Of a stretch of 31,407 bases of DNA, positions 1 through 8,773 are shown piece by piece. Source of the stretch: DASPFV01 sp035620975 (GTDB lineage Bacteria > Acidobacteriota > Vicinamibacteria > Vicinamibacterales > 2-12-FULL-66-21); NCBI GenBank assembly GCA_035620975.1, contig DASPFV010000301.1:1-31407 (forward strand), given 5' to 3'. The translations under genes were made by a program, and so were the position numbers. Under the pieces are notes generated by a model. It was given only the letters and a program-made list of their open reading frames with translations, searched no databases and was not told where the DNA came from. Numbering within the stretch: the first letter of the stretch is position 1; every line of letters starts with the position of its first letter.

Positions 1-20
1 CAAATCGGGTGTTCGCGCCA

Positions 21-70
21 TGGTGTAGACGGTCGACACTACAAGGTCTTGGTGTCGACTGTCAACACCA
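21..70. promoter_or_regulatory. Twin palindromic operator (TetR-like)
   Basis: Two 21-bp palindromes lie side by side, at 21-41 (centre 31) and 50-70 (centre 60). Both fit TGGTGTnGAC-n-GTCnACACCA, with 8 and 9 of 10 base pairs matched. The centres are 29 bp apart. Paired dyads of this size are typical of TetR-family operators. No gene within the window starts beside them: the nearest, the VOC gene, ends at 148 pointing left. The site therefore probably controls a gene beyond the left edge. The family assignment is inference. Confidence 0.5.
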
Positions 71-147
71 ACCTGCCAGAGATGAGACGAGCGCAACGGC
101 GCTGAGGTTCCTCGCCTTCCTGTGTGGCCGCGTTCGCCAGCCGGCGC

Positions 148-584
148 TCAGCTGAGTTCCTGTGCGAGTCCGATGAGAAGCCCCTCAGGACCGCGGATGT
201 AGCAGAGCCGATACGCGTCCTTATACTGGACCACCTCGCCTACGAGCTGCGCTCCGCGCTTGCGGAGCCTCCCGATCGTCTCGTCGATGTCGTCAACGGC
301 GAACATGACGCGTAGGTATCCCAAAGCGTTCACCGGAGCGTTTCGGTGATCCGCGACGACAGGCGGGGTGAGAAAACGCGAGAGCTCGAGCCGGCCGTGG
401 CCGTTTGGCGTGCGCATCATGGCCATCTCGACGCGCTGATCGCCCAGTCCAGTGACACGTCCGGCCCATTCTCCTTCGATCGTTGCCCGCCCTTCGAGTT
501 CCAGGCCGAGCTCGCAAAAAAATCAACCGTCGCCGTAAGGTCGTCGACGACGATTCCCACGTTGTCCATCCGTTTAAGCGCCAT
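148..584 (-). pseudogene. VOC/glyoxalase-family protein, frameshifted
   Basis: Reading from the ATG at 584 gives a typical vicinal-oxygen-chelate start (MALKRMDNVGIVVDDL). After ATVDFF the frame breaks at a run of seven A on the plus strand (516-522). One extra A restores a 145-residue product: CELGLELEG and GDQRVEMAMMRTPNGHG follow, then SRFLTPP, YLRVMFAVDDIDETI and a C-terminus of GPEGLLIGLAQELS. That is the normal two-module VOC length, with metal-site candidates at the module ends. VOC proteins include dioxygenases, glyoxalases and resistance proteins, and the substrate cannot be read here. Downstream of the break an internal ATG at 426 would give only the C-terminal half. Either a sequencing or assembly slip in the homopolymer, or a genuine (possibly phase-variable) mutation. 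Confidence 0.8.
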
Positions 585-838
585 TTGTCCAATCTATAAA
601 CTGTCGTCTCTTCTGACAACAGAACGCGAGCCTGACTGTCGAGAAGCCGTGCGAGTCAGTCGCTCGATGAGAAACCCGAGCTGACCGTGCGACCATTCTC
701 GCCCGTACTCCTATTCGATGCTCTTTGTGTACTAGACGCGTATCTTGACGCAGCGAGGGCGCACCCGCGCACTTCTCCCGGGTGAACAATCCGCCAAGAC
801 TTCTAGAGCACGATCTCTGGATCCAACAGAAACCCGGG

Positions 839-3151
839 TCAGTCGTTTCTGAGCGCAGTCATCGGAAGAACGTTTGCTGCCCGTCGTGCCGGAATCGTAG
901 ACGCCGTAAGCGATGAGATCGCAAGAATCGCGGTGGCGGCTCCCAAGGTCAAGGGGTCGAGCGGGCTGATCTGGTAGATCGCCGCACGCAATCCCCAGCC
1001 GAGCAGCATGGCGAGGCCTAGCCCAATCGCGAGTCCGGCGGCGGTGGTCGCGAGGCTTTCCCGAACGACGAGGCGCAGCACGTCGGCGGGCGACGCGCCG
1101 ATCGCCATGCGCACGCCGAACTCTCGGGTGCGGCGCGAGACCAGGTAGCTGCGCACGCCATACAAGCCAATCACCGCCACAAAGGTGCCCGCAAGACCAA
1201 GCGTCAGGAACATCCGTGCGGCCGCGCGAAGGACCCACACTTGCGCGCTGCCTTCGTGCCGCGCACGGAAGCTCTTCACGAAGGTCACCGGCAGGTTGGG
1301 ATCGGCGGCTCGCAGCTGCTCGCGAACGCTCCTCACGATGGCATCGCCTGTCTGCGGTGCGGCGGCGCGCGCGTAGACGAACATGCGCGGGGAATCGGCG
1401 GCCCCCGATGGCAGATAGAGATGCGCCTCCGGCCTGTTCTTGAACAGATCGTGTTTCACCTCGGGCGCCAGGCCGACGATGACCATGGGCTTCGAGTCGG
1501 CGGCGCCGGAATCCGCGCCGTACTGCAACGACTGGCCGTCAGGATTTTCGTTCGCGAACAGGCGTTCGGCGAGCGTGACGTCGATGATCACGGGCGTCGT
1601 GCCGCCTCCGGCCGCCTCTTCAGCCGCCGTAAACTCACGCCCCCGCACCATCGTCAAACCGAGCGTCCTGAAGTAATCCGACGTGACGGTGTAGGTCTGC
1701 ACGTCCACGAGTTTACCGGCCGCTTCCGGATCCTCGTTCTTCAGCCGAGGCCCCTCGCGCTGGACGGCGGCGCCGAACGAATAGTCGCCGAACGGAAGGA
1801 CGGATGCTTCCGCGACCGACTCGATGCCTGGAGTCGAGCGCAGTCTCGCGAGCACGGCGCGACGCGCCTCGCGAGCCTGGGCCGCGTCGTAGCCGCCGAG
1901 CGTCGGCTCGATCTGCGCAATCGCCAGCTGACCGACATCGAAGCCCGGATTCGCGGACGCACCCGCGGCCGCGCCACGGACGAACAATCCGCTCAAGACC
2001 AGCAGGGCCAACGACAGCGCGAGTTGCGCGGTGACGAGCGCGTCGCGCACGGTGATGCGTCCGGCCATCCTGCCGCTCATCTCGCCGGAACGATCCCTGA
2101 GCGACGACAACAAGTCAGGCCGCGACAAGCGCAGCGCGGGCCAGAGTCCAAAGGCCACCGTCGCGAGCGAACAGAACATCATCGTCGCACACAGCACCGT
2201 GGTGTCGGGTGTGAGATCGAGCGCGAGGAACACCGGGAACACCGTCGCCATCGACGACACGAGCACGTGCGCCGCCCATGTCGCCGTCAGCAACCCCAGC
2301 GCCCCGCCGGCGAGCGACAGCATCACGCCCTGCAAGAGCAGTTGACGGACGATTCTCGATCGCGTGCCGCCGACCGCGAGACGGATCGCGATCTCTTTCT
2401 GACGCGCCGCTCCGAACGCCAGCATCATGTTCGCGAGATTCATGCAGGACGTTAGCAGCACCGTCGCCGCGAGTCCCTGCAGGATCCCCATCGGGATCCA
2501 GATCTGCATGTCGTCCTGCGGCCTGGTGCTGATGTCGAGACGGTCGAGCGTCCCCACGACCAGATCCTGGTTCTTGTTGTCGTCGGGATAGGCCTGTTCG
2601 TGCGTGGCGGCAATGACCGTGAGTTGCGCGTACGCCTGATCGCGCGTCACGCCAGGCTTGAGACGCCCGATCAGGATCAGCGGACGGCTGCGGCGATCCG
2701 AGATCGGAAAGCGCCCGTTGCCGTCGAGGTCGCCTGCGATCGCATCGTGCACGCCAACCGGCACGTAATACTCGGCGCCCAGGATGGCTGTGGTGCCGGT
2801 GAAGTGTTGCGGGGACACGCCGACAACGGCGAAGTCCTGTCCGTTGATGCGGACGGTGTGCTTGAGGATGTCGCGATCGAGTCCCGATCGCTCCCAGACC
2901 TTGTAGCTGACGATCACCGAGCGCGCCGCCGTGCCCGGGCGTTCCTCGTCCATCGTGAAGTCGCGGCCGTAGACAGGCTGCACGGAAGCCCGGCCCTCTT
3001 CGCTCGTTTCGGAGGGCTTCGGCTCCGGTCCGCTATAGTTCACGGTTGAATCATCTCGCGCGAAGTTCCATTGGCGGGTGATCCGACGAGGAATGTGGTC
3101 GCCCAACTGCCGATTGCTGACCTCGGTGATTGCCATCGTGACCAAGGACAT
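839..3151 (-). CDS. ADOP/MacB-type ABC transporter permease, N-terminus missing
   Basis: The open frame is 770 codons. From about residue 55 (VQPVYGRDFTMDEERPG) it matches the ADOP permease family: a MacB-type periplasmic domain, a first FtsX domain (NLANMMLAFGAARQKEIAIR, with its membrane helices), a second periplasmic domain (YFRTLGLTMVRGREF), and a second FtsX domain ending RTREFGVRMAIGASPADVLR and PARRAANVLPMTALRND. Family members begin with a cytoplasmic stretch and a first membrane helix, about 170-200 residues that are absent here. The first ~55 codons (2990-3151) read as unrelated low-complexity sequence joined to the interior of the gene. The start is therefore not a true start and the protein probably lacks its first helix. 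Such permeases normally work with a separate MacB-like ATPase, and none is adjacent. Confidence 0.8.
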   Translation of the reverse strand: MSLVTMAITEVSNRQLGDHIPRRITRQWNFARDDSTVNYSGPEPKPSETSEEGRASVQPVYGRDFTMDEERPGTAARSVIVSYKVWERSGLDRDILKHTVRINGQDFAVVGVSPQHFTGTTAILGAEYYVPVGVHDAIAGDLDGNGRFPISDRRSRPLILIGRLKPGVTRDQAYAQLTVIAATHEQAYPDDNKNQDLVVGTLDRLDISTRPQDDMQIWIPMGILQGLAATVLLTSCMNLANMMLAFGAARQKEIAIRLAVGGTRSRIVRQLLLQGVMLSLAGGALGLLTATWAAHVLVSSMATVFPVFLALDLTPDTTVLCATMMFCSLATVAFGLWPALRLSRPDLLSSLRDRSGEMSGRMAGRITVRDALVTAQLALSLALLVLSGLFVRGAAAGASANPGFDVGQLAIAQIEPTLGGYDAAQAREARRAVLARLRSTPGIESVAEASVLPFGDYSFGAAVQREGPRLKNEDPEAAGKLVDVQTYTVTSDYFRTLGLTMVRGREFTAAEEAAGGGTTPVIIDVTLAERLFANENPDGQSLQYGADSGAADSKPMVIVGLAPEVKHDLFKNRPEAHLYLPSGAADSPRMFVYARAAAPQTGDAIVRSVREQLRAADPNLPVTFVKSFRARHEGSAQVWVLRAAARMFLTLGLAGTFVAVIGLYGVRSYLVSRRTREFGVRMAIGASPADVLRLVVRESLATTAAGLAIGLGLAMLLGWGLRAAIYQISPLDPLTLGAATAILAISSLTASTIPARRAANVLPMTALRND

Positions 3152-3229
3152 CGGCGCGGTGAGGGACCGAGACGCAAGAACTGTTCTCGCTCGCGGCGGT
3201 TGACGAGCACCCTCCCCTTAGGAGTTGGC

Positions 3230-4660
3230 ATGACGCGGCGACGTTGGCTGCTGGTCGGAATTGGCATCACCTTGGCGACCTGGATGCCGCGCGCTGAAGA
3301 GGACGTGGCAGCGCGCATCACGGGCGCAGCGCTCACCCGCGGTGGCGCTCTCGACTTTCTCGAGACCCTCACCGACACGATCGGCGGCCGCCTGACCGGA
3401 TCGCCACAGAATCGCGCGGCATCAGAGCTGATCCTCGCGGCGCTCAAAGAGGCGGGGTTCGAGAACGCGCACTTCGAGGAGTACCCGCTCGAGTCGCGCT
3501 GGCAGCGCGGCCCCGCCGCGGCTCGTATCGTGTCGCCAATCGCACGGCCGATCCTGGTCGGCTCGATGGGCTGGGTGCCGGGAACCGCCGGCGAGATCAC
3601 CGCGCCGCTCCGTGACGTCGGGGTTCCGGCCTCACGTGACTGGGTGCCGTCCAACGACGTGCGCGGGGCCATGGTGGTCGTCGACCCGCAACAGGTCGGC
3701 GAGGACTCCGGAGTGGTGATGCGCGCGTTGATCGCGCAGCGCCTGGCCGCGGCAGGAGCGACGGCGATGCTCATCCCGTCCGACAAACCCGGTCGGATGC
3801 TCTACACCTCCGCCTTCGGCTTCTATCCGAAGGGGCCGCTACCCGTCATTTCGGTCGCTCGCGAAGATGCTTTGCTTCTCCGCCGTCTCCTCGCCAAAGG
3901 ACCGGTCACGATCGCGCTCGATGTGCGCAACACCTTCGACACCAATCCGTACCGCCAGCGCAACGTCATCGCCGATCTATCGGGCAGCGCATCAAAAGAC
4001 GAAGTTGTATTGGTTGGCGCGCACTTCGACTCGTGGGACTTCGCCCAGGGCGCCAACGACGACGGGGCCGGGGTCGCCGCCGTGCTCGAAGCCGCGCGCA
4101 TTCTGAAGTCGCTCGGAGTGACGCCACGGCGGACCATCCGCTTCGCATTCTTCTCTGGCGAGGAGCAGGCCTGCCTCGGCTCCCGCGCCTACATCGTCGA
4201 GCACGAGACTGAGCTCGATCGATTGAAGACGGTGTTGATCATGGACGAAGGGCCACAAGCCCCGCTTGGATTCCAGCTCCACGGCCGCTCCGATCTCGAG
4301 GCGAACGCCCGTAAGACGCTGACGCCGCTCACCTCGCTAGGCGCTGCCGACGTCTCGCTCGATGCCGCATTCGATCAGGACCATGGCCCGTTTGTTGTCG
4401 TCGGCGTCCCAGCCTTTACGCTCCGCGTCGAACCGGGCGATTACGACATCCATCATCACGCCATCAGCGACACGTTCGACAAGATCGATCCGCGGCTGCT
4501 GGCCATCGACACCGCCGTGATGGCCGTGGCCACGTGGTTGTTCGCCGATGCGCCGAACCCGGTGGGCCGTCGGCTATCCGAAGAAGAAGCCGAGGTGGTC
4601 ATGAAAAGGAGCGGCGTCACATCGACGCGACAGCTGCTGTACGGATCATCTCGACGCTGA
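3230..4660 (+). CDS. Secreted M28-family zinc aminopeptidase
   Basis: Start ATG at 3230 was chosen because GGAG sits 5 nt upstream and the protein then opens with a signal-like segment (MTRRRWLLVGIGITLATW). The 476-residue product has the M28 fold: an N-terminal region with GGRLTGSPQNRAASELI, a PA-like insert in the middle, and then the co-catalytic zinc site. H265-F-D267 precedes the bridging aspartate in GANDDGAG (D277), the catalytic/binding glutamates in SGEEQACLGS (E311/E312), an aspartate in IMDEG, and the last histidine in DIHHHAISDTFDKID (408-410). All expected ligands are present, so it should be active. It likely removes N-terminal residues from peptides outside the cytoplasm. The upstream 160 nt overlap the chimeric 5' end of the opposing permease frame. 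Confidence 0.88.
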   Translation: MTRRRWLLVGIGITLATWMPRAEEDVAARITGAALTRGGALDFLETLTDTIGGRLTGSPQNRAASELILAALKEAGFENAHFEEYPLESRWQRGPAAARIVSPIARPILVGSMGWVPGTAGEITAPLRDVGVPASRDWVPSNDVRGAMVVVDPQQVGEDSGVVMRALIAQRLAAAGATAMLIPSDKPGRMLYTSAFGFYPKGPLPVISVAREDALLLRRLLAKGPVTIALDVRNTFDTNPYRQRNVIADLSGSASKDEVVLVGAHFDSWDFAQGANDDGAGVAAVLEAARILKSLGVTPRRTIRFAFFSGEEQACLGSRAYIVEHETELDRLKTVLIMDEGPQAPLGFQLHGRSDLEANARKTLTPLTSLGAADVSLDAAFDQDHGPFVVVGVPAFTLRVEPGDYDIHHHAISDTFDKIDPRLLAIDTAVMAVATWLFADAPNPVGRRLSEEEAEVVMKRSGVTSTRQLLYGSSRR

Positions 4661-4737
4661 TCGACGGTCATGGAGACAAATCGACGCGAGCTGAACCGCG
4701 TCGTAGCCGCGCACAGCCCGTGCTTATCCCAAGGCCG

Positions 4738-5958
4738 CTAGCCTGATCCTTCGACGGAGAGCGCCGCCCGCAACCGGCGGAGCAGCCGCTGGAACCGTGC
4801 GTCCTGACGAAGCACATCGAATGCCGCGAAATGAGCGATGGTCGGGAGCCAGAACGAGCGTTGGTTGAAGGCGCGCTCGAACCAGGTCACGGCTGCACCT
4901 GTCTCGCCGAGACCGCACGGGCAACGGCTGCGCGTGCGAGCGCCTCAGCGCCGGAACGATGAGGATGCAGACCGGCGAGCGAAGAGGCGTGACACTGCGC
5001 GAGCCCCACATGCGCCCGTGCCATTTTCGGCGCTCGCATGGCGGCCTCCTGGAACGCCTCGATGGCTCGCCGCAGGCCGTCCGCCGTACGCTTGCTCCAG
5101 AAGTATCGTCCCTTGAGGAACGCGGCGTGAGCCTCCGGGTCGACAGCGTCCCGCGAAAGCGGCCTGACTGGATCGGTCCAGCCGGATCTGAATCTGGCGG
5201 GTTATGGCCTCCGCCACACTTTCCTGCAACCGCAGGCTGTCGGGTACCTCCACGTCGTAGCTCGTTGACCACACAACGAACTCGTCGGAGACTCTCACCA
5301 GTTGGACGCTGACACGCACGCGGGTCCCGGCGCGTCTGACACTTCCTTCCAGCGCATAGTCGACCGCCAGCCCCTTGCCGATCTCCGCCACGCCCTTCAA
5401 CGACGTCGGGTAGGACATGGCGGAAGCGCGCGCGATCACAGCCAGGTGTTCCGGATTGGCCTGTCCCAGCTGCGTGATCAGCTCTTCGACGAGACCGCCG
5501 GTGAAGCATTCGTCGGGCGTGGGGCTCAGGTCCTCGAAGGGCAGCACGGCCACCCGAACAGTCGGCGACTTCGGCACACACCGTGCGCTCGCGGCAAACC
5601 GATAGCCTCGCCGGGCCACGGTCTCGATGTACCGCGGCGCTTGTGCCCGATCGCCGATCACCTGTCGGACCTGTCTGACGGCGCGGGTCAGGGCATTGTC
5701 GGTGACCGCTGCTCCCTTCCAGACGCGATCGAACAGCTCCTGCTTGTCCACGGCGCGCCCCGCATTGCCGAGCAGGTCCAGGAGGAGGTCGAAGGCCCGC
5801 GGGCCGATCGGCCGCAGGGTGCCGCTCTTGTAGACGCGGTAGTTGTCCGGGTCGACGACAACATCGTCAAACTCGTACCGCACGCCGCGCCGACGCGACG
5901 GTAGCAGGGGGCCCGACCCCGGCTGACGGCCTTCCGGCGGGGGGCGCTTGGATATCAT
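4738..5958 (-). pseudogene. CadC-type winged-helix/TolB/TPR regulator, decayed
   Basis: From ATG 5958 the frame encodes an OmpR/CadC-type DNA-binding domain at residues 28-110 (FDLLLDLLGNAGRAVDKQEL, RYIETVARRGYRF). A TolB-N/adenylate-cyclase-associated domain follows (VRVAVLPFEDLSPTPDECF, ALEGSVRRAGTRVRVSVQLV). Near 5145-5160 the frame shifts by one base; the next frame continues as TPR sequence (AVDPEAHAAFLKGRYFWSKR ... ADGLRRAIEAFQEAAMRAPK). A second break near 4900 leads into GETGAAVTWFERAFNQRSFW and LPTIAHFAAFDVLRQDARFQ, ending at the TAG at 4738. Relatives carry several more TPRs between these blocks, so there is also an internal deletion. No hydrophobic segment separates the DNA-binding and sensor parts. 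A direct repeat just upstream may be its own operator. Confidence 0.82.
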
Positions 5959-5961
5959 CGA

Positions 5962-5980
5962 TCGGTCACCGTTCGGTCAC
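5962..5980. promoter_or_regulatory. Direct repeat with 11-bp period upstream of the winged-helix regulator
   Basis: TCGGTCAC occurs at 5962-5969 and again at 5973-5980, 11 bp apart. It lies in the divergent gap between the CadC-type gene (start 5958) and the lipoprotein gene (start 6029). OmpR/CadC-type winged-helix proteins typically bind tandem half-sites with this period, so it is a plausible autoregulatory site. That link is inference. Confidence 0.4.
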
Positions 5981-6028
5981 GACGGTAGCCACCGGGCCGG
6001 GCAGATTATAGGCTTCAGGAGGTGAATT

Positions 6029-6691
6029 ATGCTTCGCTGCGGCACTGCCGCCCCACACCTGTCGCTGCCCTTGACCCTGGTGTTTGTCTTAGGGGCGTGC
6101 ACATCCTCCCCCACCGCTCCCGATGCCGTTGAGGTCCTTGCAACGGGGCCGGGCCCAGCGGTGGTCGGGCCGTTGCAGACGTCGTCGGCCGCGGCGAACG
6201 TCGCGCAGCAGGCGACGCGTCCGATGACGATGCGCATGACGGTGGAGTTCGTGGGTCCTGTCGACACGCCGCTGCCGGAGTGCGTCATGGGGCACGTCCG
6301 CTCTGTAATTGTTGGCCTCGCCACACATCTCGGCAACTTCAGCGGTTCCGGTAGCACCTGCATCATGACGCTCGCGCCGGATGCGGATCCGCCGTTCCTA
6401 CCGCCAGGACCGCCGCCGTACTTCACAGGGACCTTCTCGAACCCGCGGTGGCTGCTGACGGCGGCCAGCGGCGACCAGTTGTGGCTGGAGGCTACGGACG
6501 CGGTTGCGGTTCTGGGCGGTGTGAACCCCGAAGATGGATCGTATACGTCACTGGCGGCGAGAGGGACGCACCGTATCGTCGGAGGCACCGGTCCTTTCAC
6601 GGGCGCAACCGGCGAGCTGCAGACGACCGCCGTGAACGAGGACGGACAGGGGCCGGACGAGGGGAGGTCCGAGGGTTGGATCCGATATTGA
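6029..6691 (+). CDS. Hypothetical lipoprotein with a barrel-like C-terminus
   Basis: Start ATG 6029 has a strong AGGAGGTG about 6 nt upstream. The 220-residue product begins with a lipoprotein signal ending in VLGAC, so Cys24 would be lipidated and the protein anchored to a membrane. Then comes a Ser/Pro/Ala-rich linker and a globular region. GTHRIVGGTGPFTGATGELQ near the C-terminus resembles the Gly-rich strand of allene-oxide-cyclase/dirigent-like barrels (GGTGxFxGATG), a loose similarity rather than a family assignment. It ends 9 nt before the SnoaL-like gene, so the two are probably cotranscribed. Function unknown. Confidence 0.75.
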   Translation: MLRCGTAAPHLSLPLTLVFVLGACTSSPTAPDAVEVLATGPGPAVVGPLQTSSAAANVAQQATRPMTMRMTVEFVGPVDTPLPECVMGHVRSVIVGLATHLGNFSGSGSTCIMTLAPDADPPFLPPGPPPYFTGTFSNPRWLLTAASGDQLWLEATDAVAVLGGVNPEDGSYTSLAARGTHRIVGGTGPFTGATGELQTTAVNEDGQGPDEGRSEGWIRY

Positions 6692-6700
6692 GGAGGCGAG

Positions 6701-7129
6701 ATGAGCAACCTCGAGGAGAACAAGGCGATCGTCCGCCGTTTCGTCGAAGCGGCGAATGCCCGCAACGACGAAGCGCTGGAGGCAGTCACTGCGCCCGACA
6801 TCGTGCGGCACTGCCCGGCGACTCCAGACGTCGTCGTCCGCAGCCGCGAGGACTTTCGGCGGTTCCTCACGCGGGACGCGGAGAGCTTTCCAGATAACCG
6901 CGTGCAGCTCGACACAATCATCGCCGAGGGAGACCTCGTCGCCTTCTGGGCCACGTACACGGGGACCCAGAAGGGCGCCCTGGGGCCGTTTGCAGCATCC
7001 GGGAAGCGCGCGTCCGCCGAGTTCTCTGGTGTGTTCCGGATCGAAGCGGGTCGGATCACGAACGTGAGGCTCGTGTGGGACAACTTCACACTGCTCCAAC
7101 AGCTCGGGCATCTTCCGGTGGTTCCTTGA
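6701..7129 (+). CDS. SnoaL-like ester-cyclase-fold protein
   Basis: ATG 6701 follows AGGAGG by 4 nt and lies 9 nt after the lipoprotein stop. The 142-residue product matches the SnoaL-like/NTF2 fold. The first helices carry NKAIVRRFVEAANARNDEAL, followed by APDIVRHCPATPDV, DFRRFLTRDAESFPDNRVQL, DTIIAEGDLVAFWATYTGTQ, and a final strand pair FSGVFRIEAGRITNVRLVWD. The pattern is close to the predicted ester-cyclase group. These proteins often bind small hydrophobic ligands, but the substrate is not predictable and no true polyketide genes are nearby. Confidence 0.85.
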   Translation: MSNLEENKAIVRRFVEAANARNDEALEAVTAPDIVRHCPATPDVVVRSREDFRRFLTRDAESFPDNRVQLDTIIAEGDLVAFWATYTGTQKGALGPFAASGKRASAEFSGVFRIEAGRITNVRLVWDNFTLLQQLGHLPVVP

Positions 7130-7211
7130 GCGATGCGGCGAGCTCGAGTGGGGTCCGGTCACGTCGTTGAAGCGGGGCGCGTGCCGTGCACATGGTGCAA
7201 CTCCTCGCCAT

Positions 7212-7817
7212 TCAGGCTTTCTCCTGCTTCTCCAAAAGTGGGCCTCCGATGACCTCGATGCTGTCACTCACGAATGCCCGAAGCGTGAAGCCTTCGAAGG
7301 ACATCAACATTCGGCCTACTTGATCCCATGTAAAAGGTCGGCCGTCGATCACCAGCAGCGGGACCTCCCCAGCGCGCTCAGGATCCCACGTGATGCGGCC
7401 GGCCAGGTGGCATTCGTCGGTGATCCGCCAACCGAGCTCGCCTCGCTCAACGTGCCGGACCGCAAGCGCGCGCCGAATCCGGTCGTAGAGCTCCTTGAAC
7501 AAGTCCCAGACATCGGCGTCGAAGTCTCCGAGCACTGAGAACTCGTATCCTTCCTGTCCCTCCGGCACGCGTTCGCGCGCGTAAAGGGCGTGGCCAGTCC
7601 CGACGAGCATCGAGCGGAACTCGAACGCGTGCTCGACGCCCTCGACGTCTCGGATGGTGACTGGCTGCAGCGGCGTGTTGTCGAAGTCGACGCCCATCCT
7701 CGCCGCCGTCTCCTCGTTGAAGCACCGGTGGCAGCGAGGGCCGACGTTGGCGACGGTGATATTGTCGTGGGATTTCAGCAGCTGTCCGCAGCGGCCGCAC
7801 ACCTGTCGTTCTGACAT
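7212..7817 (-). CDS. Zinc-ribbon-containing conserved hypothetical protein
   Basis: ATG 7817 was preferred over the GTG one codon earlier because GAGAGGA lies 5 nt upstream. The 201-residue product opens with a probable zinc site, CGRCGQLL followed by CHRCF 17 residues later. The rest is a soluble alpha/beta domain with conserved-looking blocks: FEFRSMLVGTGHAL, GYEFSVLGDFDADVWDLF, GRITWDPERAGEVPLLVIDG and FTWDQVGRMLMSFEGFTLRA. It resembles a family of uncharacterised bacterial proteins (probably DUF7713). No catalytic motif is recognisable. It stands alone, and a 200-nt non-coding stretch separates it from the oxidoreductase gene upstream. Confidence 0.75.
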   Translation of the reverse strand: MSERQVCGRCGQLLKSHDNITVANVGPRCHRCFNEETAARMGVDFDNTPLQPVTIRDVEGVEHAFEFRSMLVGTGHALYARERVPEGQEGYEFSVLGDFDADVWDLFKELYDRIRRALAVRHVERGELGWRITDECHLAGRITWDPERAGEVPLLVIDGRPFTWDQVGRMLMSFEGFTLRAFVSDSIEVIGGPLLEKQEKA

Positions 7818-8017
7818 CACGGTCCTCTCAGAGTGGCACTCTTTTGTCGCGACGAATCGGGCGCCGCCTCATTATCGTGGATGCCAGGGCGCCGCGCTGA
7901 AGCTCGAGGTGTCGGTGAGCTGCTGCTTTGCCCGACCGTCCGCCAGCATGTCTCAGTTGTGTCTCACGACGATCGGAGACGGAAGGGCCGGTCGAGCCGA
8001 GTGTGCGCATGGCGGCG

Positions 8018-8668
8018 TTACTTCCTCAGCAGCTTGAACGCATGGGTCCAGCCCCCGCCTCTGAAACCTGGAATGCACCACCGAATACAGAGCGGTTCGA
8101 TTGCGCGCGCGGCCTCAACGGTGCCCATGTCGGCAACCTCATGGCCGAACTGTTCGAGAAGAGTCCGCACGTCGGCTTTCGCCATCTCGTCGTTGCCGCA
8201 ATTGAACATCGTCGGCTTCTCGCCGTTGAAATCGGGATCGACCATGAACGCATTTCCAATGCAGCTGAACGCTTTGACGAAGCGGACATCAGGAACCGCT
8301 CTCTGGAGGCGCTCCATGAGCGAATCGTTCTGCGGCGTGAAGTACTGAAGGACGCCGTTCACCGGCGGCGTGCCTGCGATCGGATTACAGGTGTCGATCA
8401 CAGTCTTGCCGGTAAGGTGTGCGGTCCCCGCCAGCTTGAGCGCGGCTTCGGCCGCGCTGCCCTTCGTTGCCAGCACGACTAATTCGCCGAACCTGGCGGC
8501 GTCCTCGAAGGTGCCCACTATCGCTTGGCCATTCGTTCTGGTCCTGAGCCCGTCACGCTTGGCCGGAGTATTCGTCCCGATGGTTACCTGGTAACCGTGC
8601 TTGATGAACCCGTTGGCCAGCGTCTCCCCGACAATGCCCGATCCGATGATGCCGATCTTGCGGCTCAC
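8018..8668 (-). CDS. NADPH-dependent F420 reductase-like oxidoreductase
   Basis: GTG 8668 was chosen as start: GAGGTG lies 5 nt upstream and the protein then begins directly at the nucleotide-binding strand (SRKIGIIGSGIVGETLANGF). The 216-residue product has an N-terminal Rossmann domain with GSGIVG, a middle with ELVVLATKGSAAEAALKLAG and KTVIDTCNPIAGTPPVNGVL, and a C-terminal part with FVKAFSCIGNAFMVDPDFNG. This matches the F420-dependent NADP reductase-like family (PF03807 type), which transfers hydride between NADP and a second cofactor. Whether this cell makes F420 cannot be judged here. The C-terminus looks complete. Confidence 0.85.
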   Translation of the reverse strand: MSRKIGIIGSGIVGETLANGFIKHGYQVTIGTNTPAKRDGLRTRTNGQAIVGTFEDAARFGELVVLATKGSAAEAALKLAGTAHLTGKTVIDTCNPIAGTPPVNGVLQYFTPQNDSLMERLQRAVPDVRFVKAFSCIGNAFMVDPDFNGEKPTMFNCGNDEMAKADVRTLLEQFGHEVADMGTVEAARAIEPLCIRWCIPGFRGGGWTHAFKLLRK

Positions 8669-8773
8669 GTTTTCACCTCGCAGCGCCCACGCATGCACCA
8701 TGGTTCAGAGGCGCAACTCTGACCATACCATGCGAAACGAATCGTCTCGCGGCTTGACGCCGTACCGGGGCCA

